Source: Psychrobacter sp. JCM 18902 (GTDB lineage: Bacteria; Pseudomonadota; Gammaproteobacteria; Pseudomonadales; Moraxellaceae). From it: 64,000 nucleotides of DNA. The position numbers and the translations under genes were made by a program. Shown piece by piece: positions 10,222 to 19,480 of this stretch. The first letter of the stretch is position 1. Every line of letters starts with the position of its first letter. Below the pieces are notes generated by a model, which was not told the DNA's origin, made no database searches, and saw nothing but the letters and a program-made list of their open reading frames with translations. The DNA is taken from assembly GCF_904846615.1 (NCBI RefSeq), contig NZ_CAJHBK010000001.1:1054001-1118000 (forward strand). Direction: 5' to 3'.

Positions 10222-10275
10222 TTGGCGGCCTCTAATGAATACTTTATATAATAAGCTATTGTGAGGAATAGGAGT

Positions 10276-10326
10276 ATGTATGTCATGGTTCACCATAGCG
10301 TATTAAGCGAGCTGTTAAAGCAATAA
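10276..10326 (+). CDS. Possible 16-residue leader reading frame
   Basis: An ATG with a strong GGAATAGGAG element just upstream opens a 16-codon frame (MYVMVHHSVLSELLKQ) ending 34 bases before the DUF817 start. The spacing to the first ATG is very short, and a third ATG in the same frame at 10285 fits better. It may be a translated leader or chance; no conservation evidence is available. Confidence 0.25.
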   Translation: MYVMVHHSVLSELLKQ

Positions 10327-10360
10327 ACGGTAGTCAATATGATTGTAGTGCTAATCTAAG

Positions 10361-11077
10361 GTGTTGAAAATTATTCCGCGTGGCGCCGCGCTGAGTTTAG
10401 CGTCTGCTTTGTTTGGCATACTTTTATTATTGGCTTTTGTACTGACTCATCAAATAAGTTGGTCAATTTCTGGTATCTATCGCTATGATCTGTTGTTGGC
10501 TTATGCTTTGATTATTCAAGTCTTTTTGGTTTATTTCAAATTAGAAACGCCGCGTGAGGTATGGGTCATTGCTATTTTTCATATCATGGCCATGGCAATG
10601 GAGTTGTTTTTAACCCATCCCAAAATTGGTTCTTGGTACTATCCTGAACCAGCAATTTTTAGAATTGCCACTGTGCCACTTTTTGCCGGTTTTATGTATT
10701 CGGCCGTAGGTAGTTTTTTAGCGCGTGGCTTAAGATTGTTTAATGCCTCTTTTACCGACTTGCCACGTTTACTATGGGTGAGTGTATTGGTTATTTTTTC
10801 TTATGCCAACTTCTTCACTAAGTTTTTTGTCCCTGATATTCGCAATATATTGTTCATCGCTTCAGTAGTTTTATTTTGGAAAACCAGAGTATTTTTTCAA
10901 ATCCATCACAAAAATAATCTTCAATTGCGTGATACCAAGCAATATCAATGTCCATTTTTACCATTACTGTTGTTCCTCGCTTTTTTGGTTTGGTTGGCAG
11001 AAAATATTGCTACTTTTACCAATATTTGGCGTTATCCGTCACAAGCGAATGTATGGCATATGGTAGGTTGGGGGTAG
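10361..11077 (+). CDS. DUF817 family integral membrane protein, apparently C-terminally shortened
   Basis: The 238-residue product is very hydrophobic with about seven predicted membrane segments and contains DUF817 hallmark strings: LETPREVWVIAIFHI, AMELFLTHPKIGSWYYPEPA and PLFAGFMYSAVGSFLARGLRLF. The family function is unknown. Members usually run on after the final W-Y-P motif into one more hydrophobic stretch. Here the frame stops soon after IWRYPSQANVWHMVGWG, so the last helix seems to be missing. This could be a natural short form, a frameshift at the GGTTGGGGG run or early decay. The start is GTG (10361), or the adjacent TTG at 10364. Confidence 0.8.
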   Translation: MLKIIPRGAALSLASALFGILLLLAFVLTHQISWSISGIYRYDLLLAYALIIQVFLVYFKLETPREVWVIAIFHIMAMAMELFLTHPKIGSWYYPEPAIFRIATVPLFAGFMYSAVGSFLARGLRLFNASFTDLPRLLWVSVLVIFSYANFFTKFFVPDIRNILFIASVVLFWKTRVFFQIHHKNNLQLRDTKQYQCPFLPLLLFLAFLVWLAENIATFTNIWRYPSQANVWHMVGWG

Positions 11078-11135
11078 CGCTTGAATGATATATTCAAATT
11101 TTGTGGGACTGAATATTGAATCTACTATGACAATA

Positions 11136-11167
11136 AAAAACACCTCTTATATCTAAGAAGTGTTTTT
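11136..11167. terminator. Bidirectional terminator between DUF817 gene and cysH
   Basis: Arms AAAAACACCTCTT and AAGAAGTGTTTTT have one mismatch and A/T runs at both ends, placed between convergent genes. Confidence 0.75.
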
Positions 11168-11187
11168 ATCGTAAAACTACGAAATAC

Positions 11188-11826
11188 CTAAAGCTGCGTA
11201 TGTAAACCACACTCACGGCTTTCTTCTACTTTCGTTGGATCAAAGTAATCAAATTCATTTGGTAGATTATGCTCTTCGAGATAAACATCTAAATCAGCGT
11301 CAGTGTTTTCAAACAATGGCGCTACTTTCAATACACCATCTTTTGACAAGCTAAGCACATCAAGACCTTGGCGGAATTCGGTTTGATCTTTACGAATGGC
11401 ATTAAACCAAACATCTGGCTTTAGCTCATCTAGCGCACGGCGGAATGGCTCCAGTTTTACTTGGTCAGTGAATTCATCATGCTGTGGGTTGTCGATACCT
11501 GGGATACCGTTCATGGTCGCGTCACGATACGCTGCCGTTTGCTTAGGAATATAGGTGATGACGTTTAAATTTAAATCACGGATGACTTTATTGGCAAATT
11601 GATAAGTGGCATTAGTATTGTAGCCTGAGTCTACCCACAATACCGTGATGTCAGGGCGCTGTTTGGCAACCAAATGCAGAATCGCTGACTCGTATGGGCG
11701 GAAGTTAGTCGTGATGATTGGGTTTTTCGCTTGGCTTAATGCCCACTCAACGATTTGCTCAGGCGACTTGCCTTGCAATGCTTGGTTGGCTTGGTCAAGA
11801 TCTAGGTTCGGATGTAATTGGCTCAT
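11188..11826 (-). CDS. cysH: Phosphoadenosine/adenosine phosphosulfate reductase (CysH family)
   Basis: The enzyme reduces activated sulfate (PAPS or APS) to sulfite with thioredoxin or glutaredoxin. Family features include the P-loop-like PITTNFRPYESAILHLV, VLWVDSGYNTNATYQFA, WFNAIRKDQTEFRQ and the C-terminal catalytic ECGLH. At 212 residues it is short (E. coli 244). The only cysteine is the one in ECGLH, so the four-cysteine iron-sulfur motif of typical bacterial APS reductases is absent. By family rules that points to PAPS, yet no APS kinase (cysC) is seen in this window. A ribosome-binding site GGAAGG precedes the ATG. It is the last gene of the minus-strand cysI, DUF934, cysH group. Confidence 0.93.
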   Translation of the reverse strand: MSQLHPNLDLDQANQALQGKSPEQIVEWALSQAKNPIITTNFRPYESAILHLVAKQRPDITVLWVDSGYNTNATYQFANKVIRDLNLNVITYIPKQTAAYRDATMNGIPGIDNPQHDEFTDQVKLEPFRRALDELKPDVWFNAIRKDQTEFRQGLDVLSLSKDGVLKVAPLFENTDADLDVYLEEHNLPNEFDYFDPTKVEESRECGLHTQL

Positions 11827-11896
11827 AATACCTTCCTTAATGATTGTTAATATAAAAGTGTCGATTAAAAATTAAAATTTATGGTCAGTGTTAAAA

Positions 11897-12517
11897 CTAG
11901 GCGATTAAGGGTTCTGACGGTTTAGCAAACATCGGTAAATCCGAAGCACTTTGTCCATCATAACTACTGGCAAGGGCAGTAAATGCTTGCTCAATACCGA
12001 ATTTAGAGTCTGGCTGCATGTCATGCTCGCTCAATACAAAGCTATCAACGCCCATGCGCAGTAGATACGCGATTTGATCACGGCCAAACGCGCCAGCCAC
12101 CCGAATCTCACCTTGGTAGCCAATTTGGCGTAGGGTACGTGCAAAGCTAAAGTTGCGACCATCAGCGAATTTAGGTACATCAATCACGATAAGCGCCTGC
12201 GTTGATAAGAATTCACTAATACCTTCTAACGCATCAGCATCGGTGTCAGCCGTCACCCACAATCCAAGTCGACTGCTATGCTGAACGATCAGCTCATAAA
12301 CCTCTTTGATCAGACCACCGACCTGCGCGCCTGATTCGTCTAATAGATCAGCGAGCGGTACAATCACATCGGGCTTTTCTTGTCTTTGTAGCAGCTCAAG
12401 CAAAGTGATGTTTGTTGATACAATACTCTCTGGTAGCGCGTCCGTAGTGAGCACATGCCATGTATCTTGGCTGCCGATATCTACGCCATGACTGTCCAAA
12501 ATATGGTGATTAGCCAT
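11897..12517 (-). CDS. DUF934 protein linked to sulfite reductase
   Basis: The 206-residue product belongs to the DUF934 family that regularly follows cysI in pseudomonads and relatives. Its role is unproven, but the constant linkage suggests an accessory role in sulfite reduction. Visible features are DVIVPLADLLDESG, an IVIDVPKFADGRNFSFARTLR stretch and FGRDQIAYLLRMGVDSFVL. The start at 12517 (MANHHILDSHG) is chosen because AAGGAGAAGG lies right before it. The longer frame from 12598 would run deep into cysI. The start overlaps the cysI stop by eight bases, indicating translational coupling. Confidence 0.88.
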   Translation of the reverse strand: MANHHILDSHGVDIGSQDTWHVLTTDALPESIVSTNITLLELLQRQEKPDVIVPLADLLDESGAQVGGLIKEVYELIVQHSSRLGLWVTADTDADALEGISEFLSTQALIVIDVPKFADGRNFSFARTLRQIGYQGEIRVAGAFGRDQIAYLLRMGVDSFVLSEHDMQPDSKFGIEQAFTALASSYDGQSASDLPMFAKPSEPLIA

Positions 12518-14201
12518 AGACCTTCTCCTTAAATGGATCAATACCAACGCGCTCAACCAATTGACCAAAGCTTTCGACATCATTGTCGGTGCTGGCACGC
12601 AAGTCTACATAGACATCGACGATCTGCTGTATGGTATTGGCAACCTCAAGAGCAGGGACAGATTTACCTAATATTTTGCCAAGTTTGGCATCGTCACTGG
12701 AATTGCCGCCAATGCTGATCTGATACCAATGCTCACCTTTTTTATCGACGCCCAAGATACCAATATCGCCTGTATGATGGTGCGCACACGCATTGATACA
12801 GCCAGACATGTTTAAGCGAATCTCACCCAAATCATACAGATAGTCTAGATCATCGAACTGTTTTTCGATTTGTTCAGCGATGTTGTGTGTCGTCGCATTA
12901 GCAAGCGAGCAGTAGTCCCAACCTGGGCAGACAATCATATCTGTTAGGGTATTAATATTAGCGCGTGCTAAATGCAACTCTGCTAGCTGCTGCCACAACT
13001 CATAAAGGTTATTGGTTTGCACATCAGCGAATACCAAATTCTGCTGATAAGTACCACGCAGTTCACCAAAGCTGTATTTGTCAGACAGATCAGCCAGTGC
13101 ATCCATCTGCGACTCGCTGACATCACCAGAGGGCACATATTTGCCATCGACCAAGCCTGCTTTGAGCGAAATCACAACCGCACGATAACCAGCGACTTTA
13201 TGCGCCACCGTGTTTTGGTTGTACCAATTGGCAAAGTCTTTATCAGCGTTTAATTGCTGCTGTAAGTCCGACTGTACCTGTAGCGCATCAAACGACACAT
13301 AGTCAGGCTCACTAAAAAAGCTGCTCGCCGTCGCAAAGTTCTCATCAGTTAAGGTAAGCGAACCATCTTTGGTGTGGGCTTCCCACTCAGCATTGACCAG
13401 TTTGGCAAAGGCAGGGCCGCCCATGCTCTCGACCAAAATCTTGATACGTGATCGGTATTTACTGCCTTTATCACGGCGACCATGCAAGTTATAGACACGT
13501 AAGATGGCATCTAAATAGCTAAGCAGATGCTGACGCGGCAAGAACTTATTGATGACTTTACCAAGGACAGGAATACGCCCAAGACCGCCACCGACCAATA
13601 CTTCAAAGCCAATTTCACCTTCATCGTTGGTTTTGATATGCAGACCCACATCGTGTACTTGGGTTGCCGCGCGGTCATCATTGGTCCCGATGACAGCAAT
13701 CTTAAATTTACGTGGTAAAAAAGCAAACTCAGGATGGAAGGTTGACCACTGACGGATAATCTCACAATAGGGACGTGGATCAGCGATTTCTTCTTTATGA
13801 ATACCAGCATAGGGATCGGTGGTTGTGTTACGAATACAGTTGCCCGAGGTTTGGATTGAGTGCATCTGTACTGATGCCAGCTCTGCCAAAATATCTGGCA
13901 CGTCTTCTAGCTTTGGCCAATTCAGCTGGATATTGGTACGGGTCGTGAAGTGCCCATAACCTTTGTCATATTTACGAGTGATTTCAGCCAATTTTCGCAA
14001 TTGGTAGCTGGCAAGTAGCCCGTAAGGAATAGCGATACGCAACATCGGGGCATAACGCTGAATATAAAGGCCATTTTGTAATCGCAGCGGCAAAAATTGC
14101 TCTTCTGGCAGCTCACCTGCCAAAAACCGTTCGGTCTGGTCGCGAAACTGAGCGACTCGTTCTTCTACCAAGGTTTGGTCAGCGTAATTATATTGATACA
14201 T
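12510..14201 (-). CDS. cysI: Sulfite reductase hemoprotein (CysI-type, siroheme and 4Fe-4S)
   Basis: This assimilatory enzyme reduces sulfite to sulfide by six electrons. The 563-residue protein has both nitrite/sulfite reductase ferredoxin-like half domains and the cysteine ligands of the coupled 4Fe-4S/siroheme centre: CPGWDYC (with SLANATTHN after it) and NMSGCINACAHHH. No cysJ flavoprotein is encoded nearby, so the electron donor may be ferredoxin or a flavoprotein elsewhere. It is the first gene of a minus-strand unit with the DUF934 gene and cysH, divergent from sat across a 242-base gap that should hold both promoters. Confidence 0.95.
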   Translation of the reverse strand: MYQYNYADQTLVEERVAQFRDQTERFLAGELPEEQFLPLRLQNGLYIQRYAPMLRIAIPYGLLASYQLRKLAEITRKYDKGYGHFTTRTNIQLNWPKLEDVPDILAELASVQMHSIQTSGNCIRNTTTDPYAGIHKEEIADPRPYCEIIRQWSTFHPEFAFLPRKFKIAVIGTNDDRAATQVHDVGLHIKTNDEGEIGFEVLVGGGLGRIPVLGKVINKFLPRQHLLSYLDAILRVYNLHGRRDKGSKYRSRIKILVESMGGPAFAKLVNAEWEAHTKDGSLTLTDENFATASSFFSEPDYVSFDALQVQSDLQQQLNADKDFANWYNQNTVAHKVAGYRAVVISLKAGLVDGKYVPSGDVSESQMDALADLSDKYSFGELRGTYQQNLVFADVQTNNLYELWQQLAELHLARANINTLTDMIVCPGWDYCSLANATTHNIAEQIEKQFDDLDYLYDLGEIRLNMSGCINACAHHHTGDIGILGVDKKGEHWYQISIGGNSSDDAKLGKILGKSVPALEVANTIQQIVDVYVDLRASTDNDVESFGQLVERVGIDPFKEKVYG

Positions 14202-14443
14202 GACGTAATCTCAATTTTGTTTTTAGTCTTAAAAGCAGTGACGAAAATGATTTGCGTGTGTAATCGGTCTTATTGCCAGTCGCAAGGTAAACCATTCAGA
14301 GTCACATCATATAAGCTTGCGTCTATAAACATAAATTCCTTTAAGACATATGTATATCCAAACACAGCATAAATTTTCATAACGAAAGTTAGGTAGCCTA
14401 TGCTTATCAAATTTATCACTACCCATAAAGGTTATAAATCAAT

Positions 14444-15694
14444 ATGACATCTATCACCTCTAAGCAACCATCAAAACTTGTTCCGCCGCATGGCAGCACT
14501 GAGCTTAAGCCATTACTATTACAAGGTGAGGCGCGCGCTCAAGCATTGAAACTTGCCAGCACATTGCCGACCATTACTTTAAGCTCACGTGAGCGCGGCG
14601 ATTTAATCATGTTCGGTATTGGTGGCTTTACGCCATTGCATGGCTTTATGAATCAAGCAGACTGGCAGGGTGTGGTTGATGATATGCATTTGCAAAGTGG
14701 TGAAAGTGCGGGTCTGTTTTGGCCAATTCCCATCACCTTGTCTGCACCAAAAGCGACTGCAGATAGTTTGAGTCAAGGCGATAAAGTAGCATTGGTCGCA
14801 AAAGATGGCGAAATCATGGGTATCTTGACGGTAGAAGAAACCTATACCATCGATAAAGCGCATGAGTGTCAGCAAGTATTCACCACAACAGACCCAGAAC
14901 ATCCAGGCGTACAACAAGTTTTAGAGCAAGGCGAAGTCAATATTGCAGGTAGTGTCGAGGTATTGAGCGAAGGCGAGTTCCCAACGTTATATCCAGAAAT
15001 CTACAAAACGCCAGCAGAAACGCGCGCAATCTTGGATGCTAAGGGCTGGAAAACGGTTGCCGCTTTCCAAACACGTAATCCAATGCACCGCTCACATGAG
15101 TATTTGGCAAAAATTGCAATTGAGATCTGTGACGGTGTATTGATTCATTCATTGCTAGGGGCATTGAAACCTGGTGATATCCCAGCCGACGTCCGTCAAG
15201 AAGCCATTAAAACGCTAATTGATAACTACTTTAGACAAGATACGGTTATTCAAGCGGGTTATCCGCTAGATATGCGTTATGCTGGTCCACGTGAAGCACT
15301 ACTGCATGCGGTATTCCGTCAAAACTACGGCTGTAGTCATCTAATCGTTGGTCGTGACCATGCTGGTGTCGGCGATTATTATGGGGCATTTGATGCACAA
15401 ACGATTTTTGAACAGGTTGGTAAAGATGATCTTATCACCCAACCACTAAAAATTGGCTGGACGTTCTGGTGTAATGCTTGTAATGCTATGGCTTCCGACA
15501 AAACTTGCCCGCATGAAGCGTCTGAACACGTTAAAGTATCAGGTACCAAGCTGCGTAAAGCGCTATCAGAAGATGAAGTGGTGCCAGAGAACTTTAGCCG
15601 TCCAGAAGTACTACAAATTTTGCGTGATTATTATGCTGGTATCGCAAGAGAGGAACGTGCTGAAGTGAAATTAGTCGGTGCCTCTGCGGTGTGA
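14444..15694 (+). CDS. sat: Sulfate adenylyltransferase (ATP sulfurylase, single-chain Sat type)
   Basis: The enzyme activates sulfate with ATP to form APS. The 416-residue product is the homo-oligomeric Sat type rather than the CysD/CysN pair. It has the nucleotide-binding [13 protein letters not shown] motif, [13 protein letters not shown], an N-terminal PUA-like domain and a late [11 protein letters not shown]. No APS kinase domain is fused to it; the protein ends soon after [20 protein letters not shown]. It is divergent from cysI and closed by a strong terminator, which fits co-regulation with the reductive genes. Confidence 0.96.
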   Translation: MTSITSKQPSKLVPPHGSTELKPLLLQGEARAQALKLASTLPTITLSSRERGDLIMFGIGGFTPLHGFMNQADWQGVVDDMHLQSGESAGLFWPIPITLSAPKATADSLSQGDKVALVAKDGEIMGILTVEETYTIDKAHECQQVFTTTDPEHPGVQQVLEQGEVNIAGSVEVLSEGEFPTLYPEIYKTPAETRAILDAKGWKTVAAFQTRNPMHRSHEYLAKIAIEICDGVLIHSLLGALKPGDIPADVRQEAIKTLIDNYFRQDTVIQAGYPLDMRYAGPREALLHAVFRQNYGCSHLIVGRDHAGVGDYYGAFDAQTIFEQVGKDDLITQPLKIGWTFWCNACNAMASDKTCPHEASEHVKVSGTKLRKALSEDEVVPENFSRPEVLQILRDYYAGIAREERAEVKLVGASAV

Positions 15695-15724
15695 ACCAAG
15701 ATTATCAGCATAAAAATAAGTATC

Positions 15725-15763
15725 AAAAAAGGTGTCAGACTTATCGTCTGACACCTTTTTTTT
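15725..15763. terminator. Strong rho-independent terminator after sat
   Basis: A perfect stem, GGTGTCAGAC with GTCTGACACC, extended by A and T runs, lies between convergent sat and the following lipoprotein gene. Confidence 0.9.
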
Positions 15764-15810
15764 GATAATGGTTTTCAACGCCTGTTACTTAAGCTAGCGT
15801 TCGTTATCTA

Positions 15811-16323
15811 TTAAATCTCTAAATCTGTTGTCAGCTTTTGATACTCACCAACCAATGTGCCACCGCCAGAGCAGAAGTAGTTAAGCGCGTATTTATCTTG
15901 ACTATCAATAGTCAGTTTATCGTCCTTAAATTGAAAGAATGCCGTACTGTCATTGACTTTGCTTTGGAAAATAATGCCGTGCGCGTCATCTTGACCCATT
16001 AATGTCGCCTTGCCATCAAACTGGCAACTGGGCTTTTTAATATCGCTACGGGCGCGAACCTTTATGTTGATTTGCTGATCACTCTCTGCCCGTACCATGA
16101 CGCCAACCCAATCATAGCCTTGCGCGCGCTTTTCATAACCTTCATCAGCATAATCTCCAACGACTGCTTGCACAGCTGGCATGACATCGGCTATCGGTTG
16201 TTTTATGGCTTGGTGATTCACGCTAGGTGTCACGTTATTACAGCCACTTAAGGCAAACAGAGCCGCCGATGTGGTGAAAAATACCGAAAAAAAGCGTGAG
16301 TGACGAGGTGGAGACATGATCAT
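15811..16323 (-). CDS. Putative lipoprotein of unknown function
   Basis: The 170-residue product has a signal peptide with lipobox LSGC (Cys28). The rest is a small, mostly polar domain with paired segments (IKVRARSDIKKPSCQFDGKATLMG, STAFFQFKDDKLTIDSQDKYAL) that may form a beta-sheet fold. A cysteine pair (in KPSCQ and NYFCSGG) could form a disulfide in the periplasm. No family was recognised. The start at 16323 is supported by AAAGG seven bases upstream. It sits between the sulfate activation and sulfate uptake genes, but nothing ties it to sulfur. Confidence 0.7.
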   Translation of the reverse strand: MIMSPPRHSRFFSVFFTTSAALFALSGCNNVTPSVNHQAIKQPIADVMPAVQAVVGDYADEGYEKRAQGYDWVGVMVRAESDQQINIKVRARSDIKKPSCQFDGKATLMGQDDAHGIIFQSKVNDSTAFFQFKDDKLTIDSQDKYALNYFCSGGGTLVGEYQKLTTDLEI

Positions 16324-16707
16324 TTAAGTACCTTTGATAAAGGAGTGATTAAGAGGAATGGTCGTTATCTAAACGCAACGCCTAACAGCGTGGCTGTAAG
16401 GATATTAGAGATAGTATCGTTTACATAAAGGCTCGTCTATATAGTAAGCAATACCATTACTTACTCAAAAGTGTCTGCTCATCACTATAGCGCAAAATAC
16501 TTAGAAAAAATAAGCCTTGTAAAATAATTAATAAAATGACTTATGCCAAGTTAACCACTCGATAAGCGCATTTGTCACTAAGCATTTGACTCTCATGCTG
16601 TTAGCATATTTCTCATTATCCATAGAACCGCATCCAAAGAATTATGAGCATTAATAAGATTGTTAATGCTGTGGAAAACGCTTCTATCAACATTATCGAG
16701 AGCACCC
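16324..16707 (+). promoter_or_regulatory. sbp: Upstream region of the first sulfate-binding protein gene
   Basis: This AT-rich 384-base gap carries no clear gene. It includes CTGTTAGCATATT at 16598-16610, which recurs almost exactly (CTGTTAGCATACTT) at 18071-18084 upstream of the second sbp copy. The motif may be a shared promoter or regulator element, or a relic of the gene duplication. Confidence 0.35.
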
Positions 16708-17865
16708 ATGCAACCAGATAACAAAAGTATTCAGCAAATATCTCAAAAGCATCATTTTGCTAACCTCCATACACTTATTAAGGATAAAGAGACGCCAACG
16801 CCGCTCGCCAATATCAGTGTTAAAGTTGGTAGCGTACTAGCCTTTGCCATGCTAATGACAGGCTGTAATCCTACCGAAGCCACTCAACAAGACGGCTCGA
16901 ACGCAACGGGTGATGCAAAAAATATCAGTTTATTAAATGTCTCTTATGATGTATCACGCGATTTTTATAAAGATTATAACGCTTTATTTAGCGCAGATTA
17001 TCAACAAAAGCATTCAGACGGTCAGGTCAATATCAACCAATCACATGGTGGCTCAAGCAAACAAGCATTGTCGGTTGCCAATGGTCTGCAAGCAGATGTA
17101 GTCACTTTAAACCAAGAAAGTGATATGAATCTGTTGGTTGAAAAAGGCTTGGTTGCTTCTGATTGGCAGCAAGCATTCCCGAACAATGCGGTGCCTTATA
17201 CCAGTACCATGGTGCTATTGGTACGCGATGGCAACCCCAAAAACATCAAAGACTGGTCAGACTTGGCGCGTAATGATATCGACGTGGTGATACCAAACCC
17301 GAAAACCAGTGGCACCGCGCGTTATGCGTTTTTGGGTGCTTATGGTTACGGATTACATCAATTTAAAGAAACGGTGCAAAGTCCTGCCAAAACGGATGAT
17401 TTTATCAAAAAACTACTGGCAAACGTGGTCACTTATGATAATGGCGCACGCGCCGCAACGACCAGCTTTACTCAGCGCGGGCTGGGCGATGTGCTCATCA
17501 CGACCGAAAATGAAGCGCATTTAGCCGCCAAGCAATTTGCCAAAGGACAGGTCAATATCGTTTATCCCAGTTATTCTATTGTGATTGCTAACCCAGTGGC
17601 GGTCGTAACAGCCGTTACTGACAAGGGCGGCAAGACGGCAGCGGCGAATGCTTACCTAAAAGGCTTATGGGACACTCCAGCACAAGAGCTCATGGCACAG
17701 ATGTATATGCGTCCCAGTAACCCACAAGTGCTGGCAGCTCACAAAGCAACCTTGCCTGATATTGAGACTTTTGAGCCAGTAGCAGTATTTGGTTCTTGGG
17801 AGCAGATTATGGACACTTTCTTTGTCGATGGTGGGCGTTTCGATCAGCTAGCAAGAGTGAAGTAG
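16708..17865 (+). CDS. sbp: Sulfate ABC transporter, substrate-binding lipoprotein (copy 1)
   Basis: A periplasmic sulfate-binding protein of the Sbp/CysP family that delivers sulfate to CysTWA. Conserved stretches are LLNVSYDVSRDFYKDYN, QSHGGSSKQALSVANGLQADV, GTARYAFLGAYGYG and VVIPNPKTSG. It carries a lipobox LMTGC at about residue 53, after an unusually long polar N-region. The start is uncertain: the ATG at 16708 has a weak GAGAG, while the frame can extend to a TTG at 16660. It is followed by a second, closely similar copy. Confidence 0.9.
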   Translation: MQPDNKSIQQISQKHHFANLHTLIKDKETPTPLANISVKVGSVLAFAMLMTGCNPTEATQQDGSNATGDAKNISLLNVSYDVSRDFYKDYNALFSADYQQKHSDGQVNINQSHGGSSKQALSVANGLQADVVTLNQESDMNLLVEKGLVASDWQQAFPNNAVPYTSTMVLLVRDGNPKNIKDWSDLARNDIDVVIPNPKTSGTARYAFLGAYGYGLHQFKETVQSPAKTDDFIKKLLANVVTYDNGARAATTSFTQRGLGDVLITTENEAHLAAKQFAKGQVNIVYPSYSIVIANPVAVVTAVTDKGGKTAAANAYLKGLWDTPAQELMAQMYMRPSNPQVLAAHKATLPDIETFEPVAVFGSWEQIMDTFFVDGGRFDQLARVK

Positions 17866-18070
17866 GGGGTCATTTTTCAAGAGATTGTCAATGGGCTGAT
17901 ACATGCTCAAAGTGCTCAATTTGTATGAGCCAGAGCGGGTAGTTAGTAGGGTGTCAGCGTTATGTATTAACGATATTATTTAAGTGATTGATAACCTTGT
18001 ATTTATACCTTTGTTATTCCATTTTGGCAATAACATACGCATATTCATCATTAAACATAATAACATGGCA

Positions 18071-18084
18071 CTGTTAGCATACTT
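18071..18084 (+). promoter_or_regulatory. Motif shared by both sbp upstream regions
   Basis: CTGTTAGCATACTT lies 32 bases before the second sbp start and matches 16598-16610 before the first copy. Its function is unknown. Confidence 0.3.
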
Positions 18085-18115
18085 GCATTACTTAACAGAT
18101 ACCTTTGAGGGATTT

Positions 18116-19213
18116 ATGACATACGCTTTGCAATATCAACAAAAAAGTAAAAAACGTCACGTCTTGAGCATTGCAGGCGTTGCATTAACCTTGGGGCTGG
18201 CTGGCTGTAGCAATAGCGAGACAGAGACGACTACTGCTAATGCAGATGGCACAGCAGCCGCTGAGGGTCAAAATATTGAGCTGCTGAACGTCTCTTATGA
18301 TGTGGCACGTGACTTTTATAAAGACTACAACCCATTATTCGTTGAGCATTATAAAGCTGAAAATCCAAACAGCAATGTTCTAATCAAGCAGTCACATGGT
18401 GGCTCAAGCAAACAAGCGCTGTCAGTTGCCAATGGTCTGCAAGCAGATGTTGCTACCATGAACCAAGGTTCTGATATTGAGCTGCTTGAGAAAAAGGGTT
18501 TGGTTGAGTCAGATTGGGAAAGCAAATTCCCAGACAATGCCGTCCCTTTTACCAGTACCATCGTATTCTTAGTCCGGAAAGACAATCCAAAAGGCATCAA
18601 TGACTGGGAAGATTTGACCAAAGAAGGCGTTGAGATCGTCATGGCCAATCCAAAAGTGACGGGTAATGGTCGTTATGCGTTCTTGGGCGCTTATGGTTAT
18701 GGCTTACATGCTTTTGATAAAAACGAGACCAATGCCAAAAACTACGTGAAAGACATGCTCAAAAACGTCAAAGTTTATGAGAATGGCGGGCGCGCCGCGA
18801 CCACTACTTTCGTTCAACGTGGTATCGGTGATGTCCTAGTGACTTTTGAAAATGAAGCCAACTTGGCAGCGACTGATTTCGGTGCGGGTAAAGTAGACAT
18901 CGTTTATCCTAAATACTCTATTAAATCAGAAAGCCCTGTTGCGATTGTCAAGTCAGTGACAGATAAAAAAGGCACAACGGATGCCGCAAAAGCTTATCTT
19001 GACTACTTATGGAGCGAACCTGCTCAGCAATTGGCCGCGAATCTATACTTGCGTCCTAGCGTAAAAAGCGTCCTTGATAAAAATGGTGATAAATTACCAC
19101 CAATCGAAACATTCCGTCCAAATGATACCTTTGGTACGTGGGATGAGATTATGGGTACTTACTTCAGTGATGGCGGTGTATTCGACCAGCTCGCCATTAA
19201 CGCCCCGCAGTAA
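18116..19213 (+). CDS. sbp: Sulfate ABC transporter, substrate-binding lipoprotein (copy 2)
   Basis: This is a second sulfate-binding protein of 365 residues, paralogous to the upstream copy and sharing the same motifs (LLNVSYDVARDFYKDYN, QSHGGSSKQALSVANGLQADV, NGRYAFLGAYGYG). The start at 18116 is chosen because GAGGGA lies just upstream and it gives a normal signal peptide with lipobox LAGC (Cys31). The frame itself extends back to 17984. Being the proximal copy with a clean signal sequence, it may be the main partner of CysTWA. Both copies are predicted lipoproteins, unlike the soluble Sbp of enterobacteria. Confidence 0.93.
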   Translation: MTYALQYQQKSKKRHVLSIAGVALTLGLAGCSNSETETTTANADGTAAAEGQNIELLNVSYDVARDFYKDYNPLFVEHYKAENPNSNVLIKQSHGGSSKQALSVANGLQADVATMNQGSDIELLEKKGLVESDWESKFPDNAVPFTSTIVFLVRKDNPKGINDWEDLTKEGVEIVMANPKVTGNGRYAFLGAYGYGLHAFDKNETNAKNYVKDMLKNVKVYENGGRAATTTFVQRGIGDVLVTFENEANLAATDFGAGKVDIVYPKYSIKSESPVAIVKSVTDKKGTTDAAKAYLDYLWSEPAQQLAANLYLRPSVKSVLDKNGDKLPPIETFRPNDTFGTWDEIMGTYFSDGGVFDQLAINAPQ

Positions 19214-19273
19214 TCACTTGCTAAGTGCATGAGAGAAGCTACTGCGCTAGCAAATGTAGTCATGCAGAATCTT

Positions 19274-19308
19274 ATAAAGGACATGGTCATATACGCTATG
19301 TCCTTTAT
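19274..19308 (+). terminator. Intercistronic hairpin between sbp and cysT
   Basis: Perfect 11-bp arms ATAAAGGACAT and ATGTCCTTTAT enclose a 13-base loop. No U-run follows, so it may be an attenuator or a stabiliser of the abundant binding-protein message rather than a full terminator. Confidence 0.45.
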
Positions 19309-19480
19309 ACCGTAAGCACACTAATAACTACCTGATAGCATGGTTTTATGGACGACATCATCGTTAAATGCTTTCTGTTAAGTGCTCTTTTTAAGTATCA
19401 ATAGTGAAAACCCACGTTAAGCAATAACAATAAATAGTAATCATCGCTAAGTACGATTGGTTAGGCAATAGGACATCATT

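Noticed and set aside
16645..16722. Short plus-strand frame before the first sbp (starts MSINKIVNAVENAS)
   Set aside because: There is no ribosome-binding site and it overlaps the likely sbp start, so it is not supported as a leader peptide.
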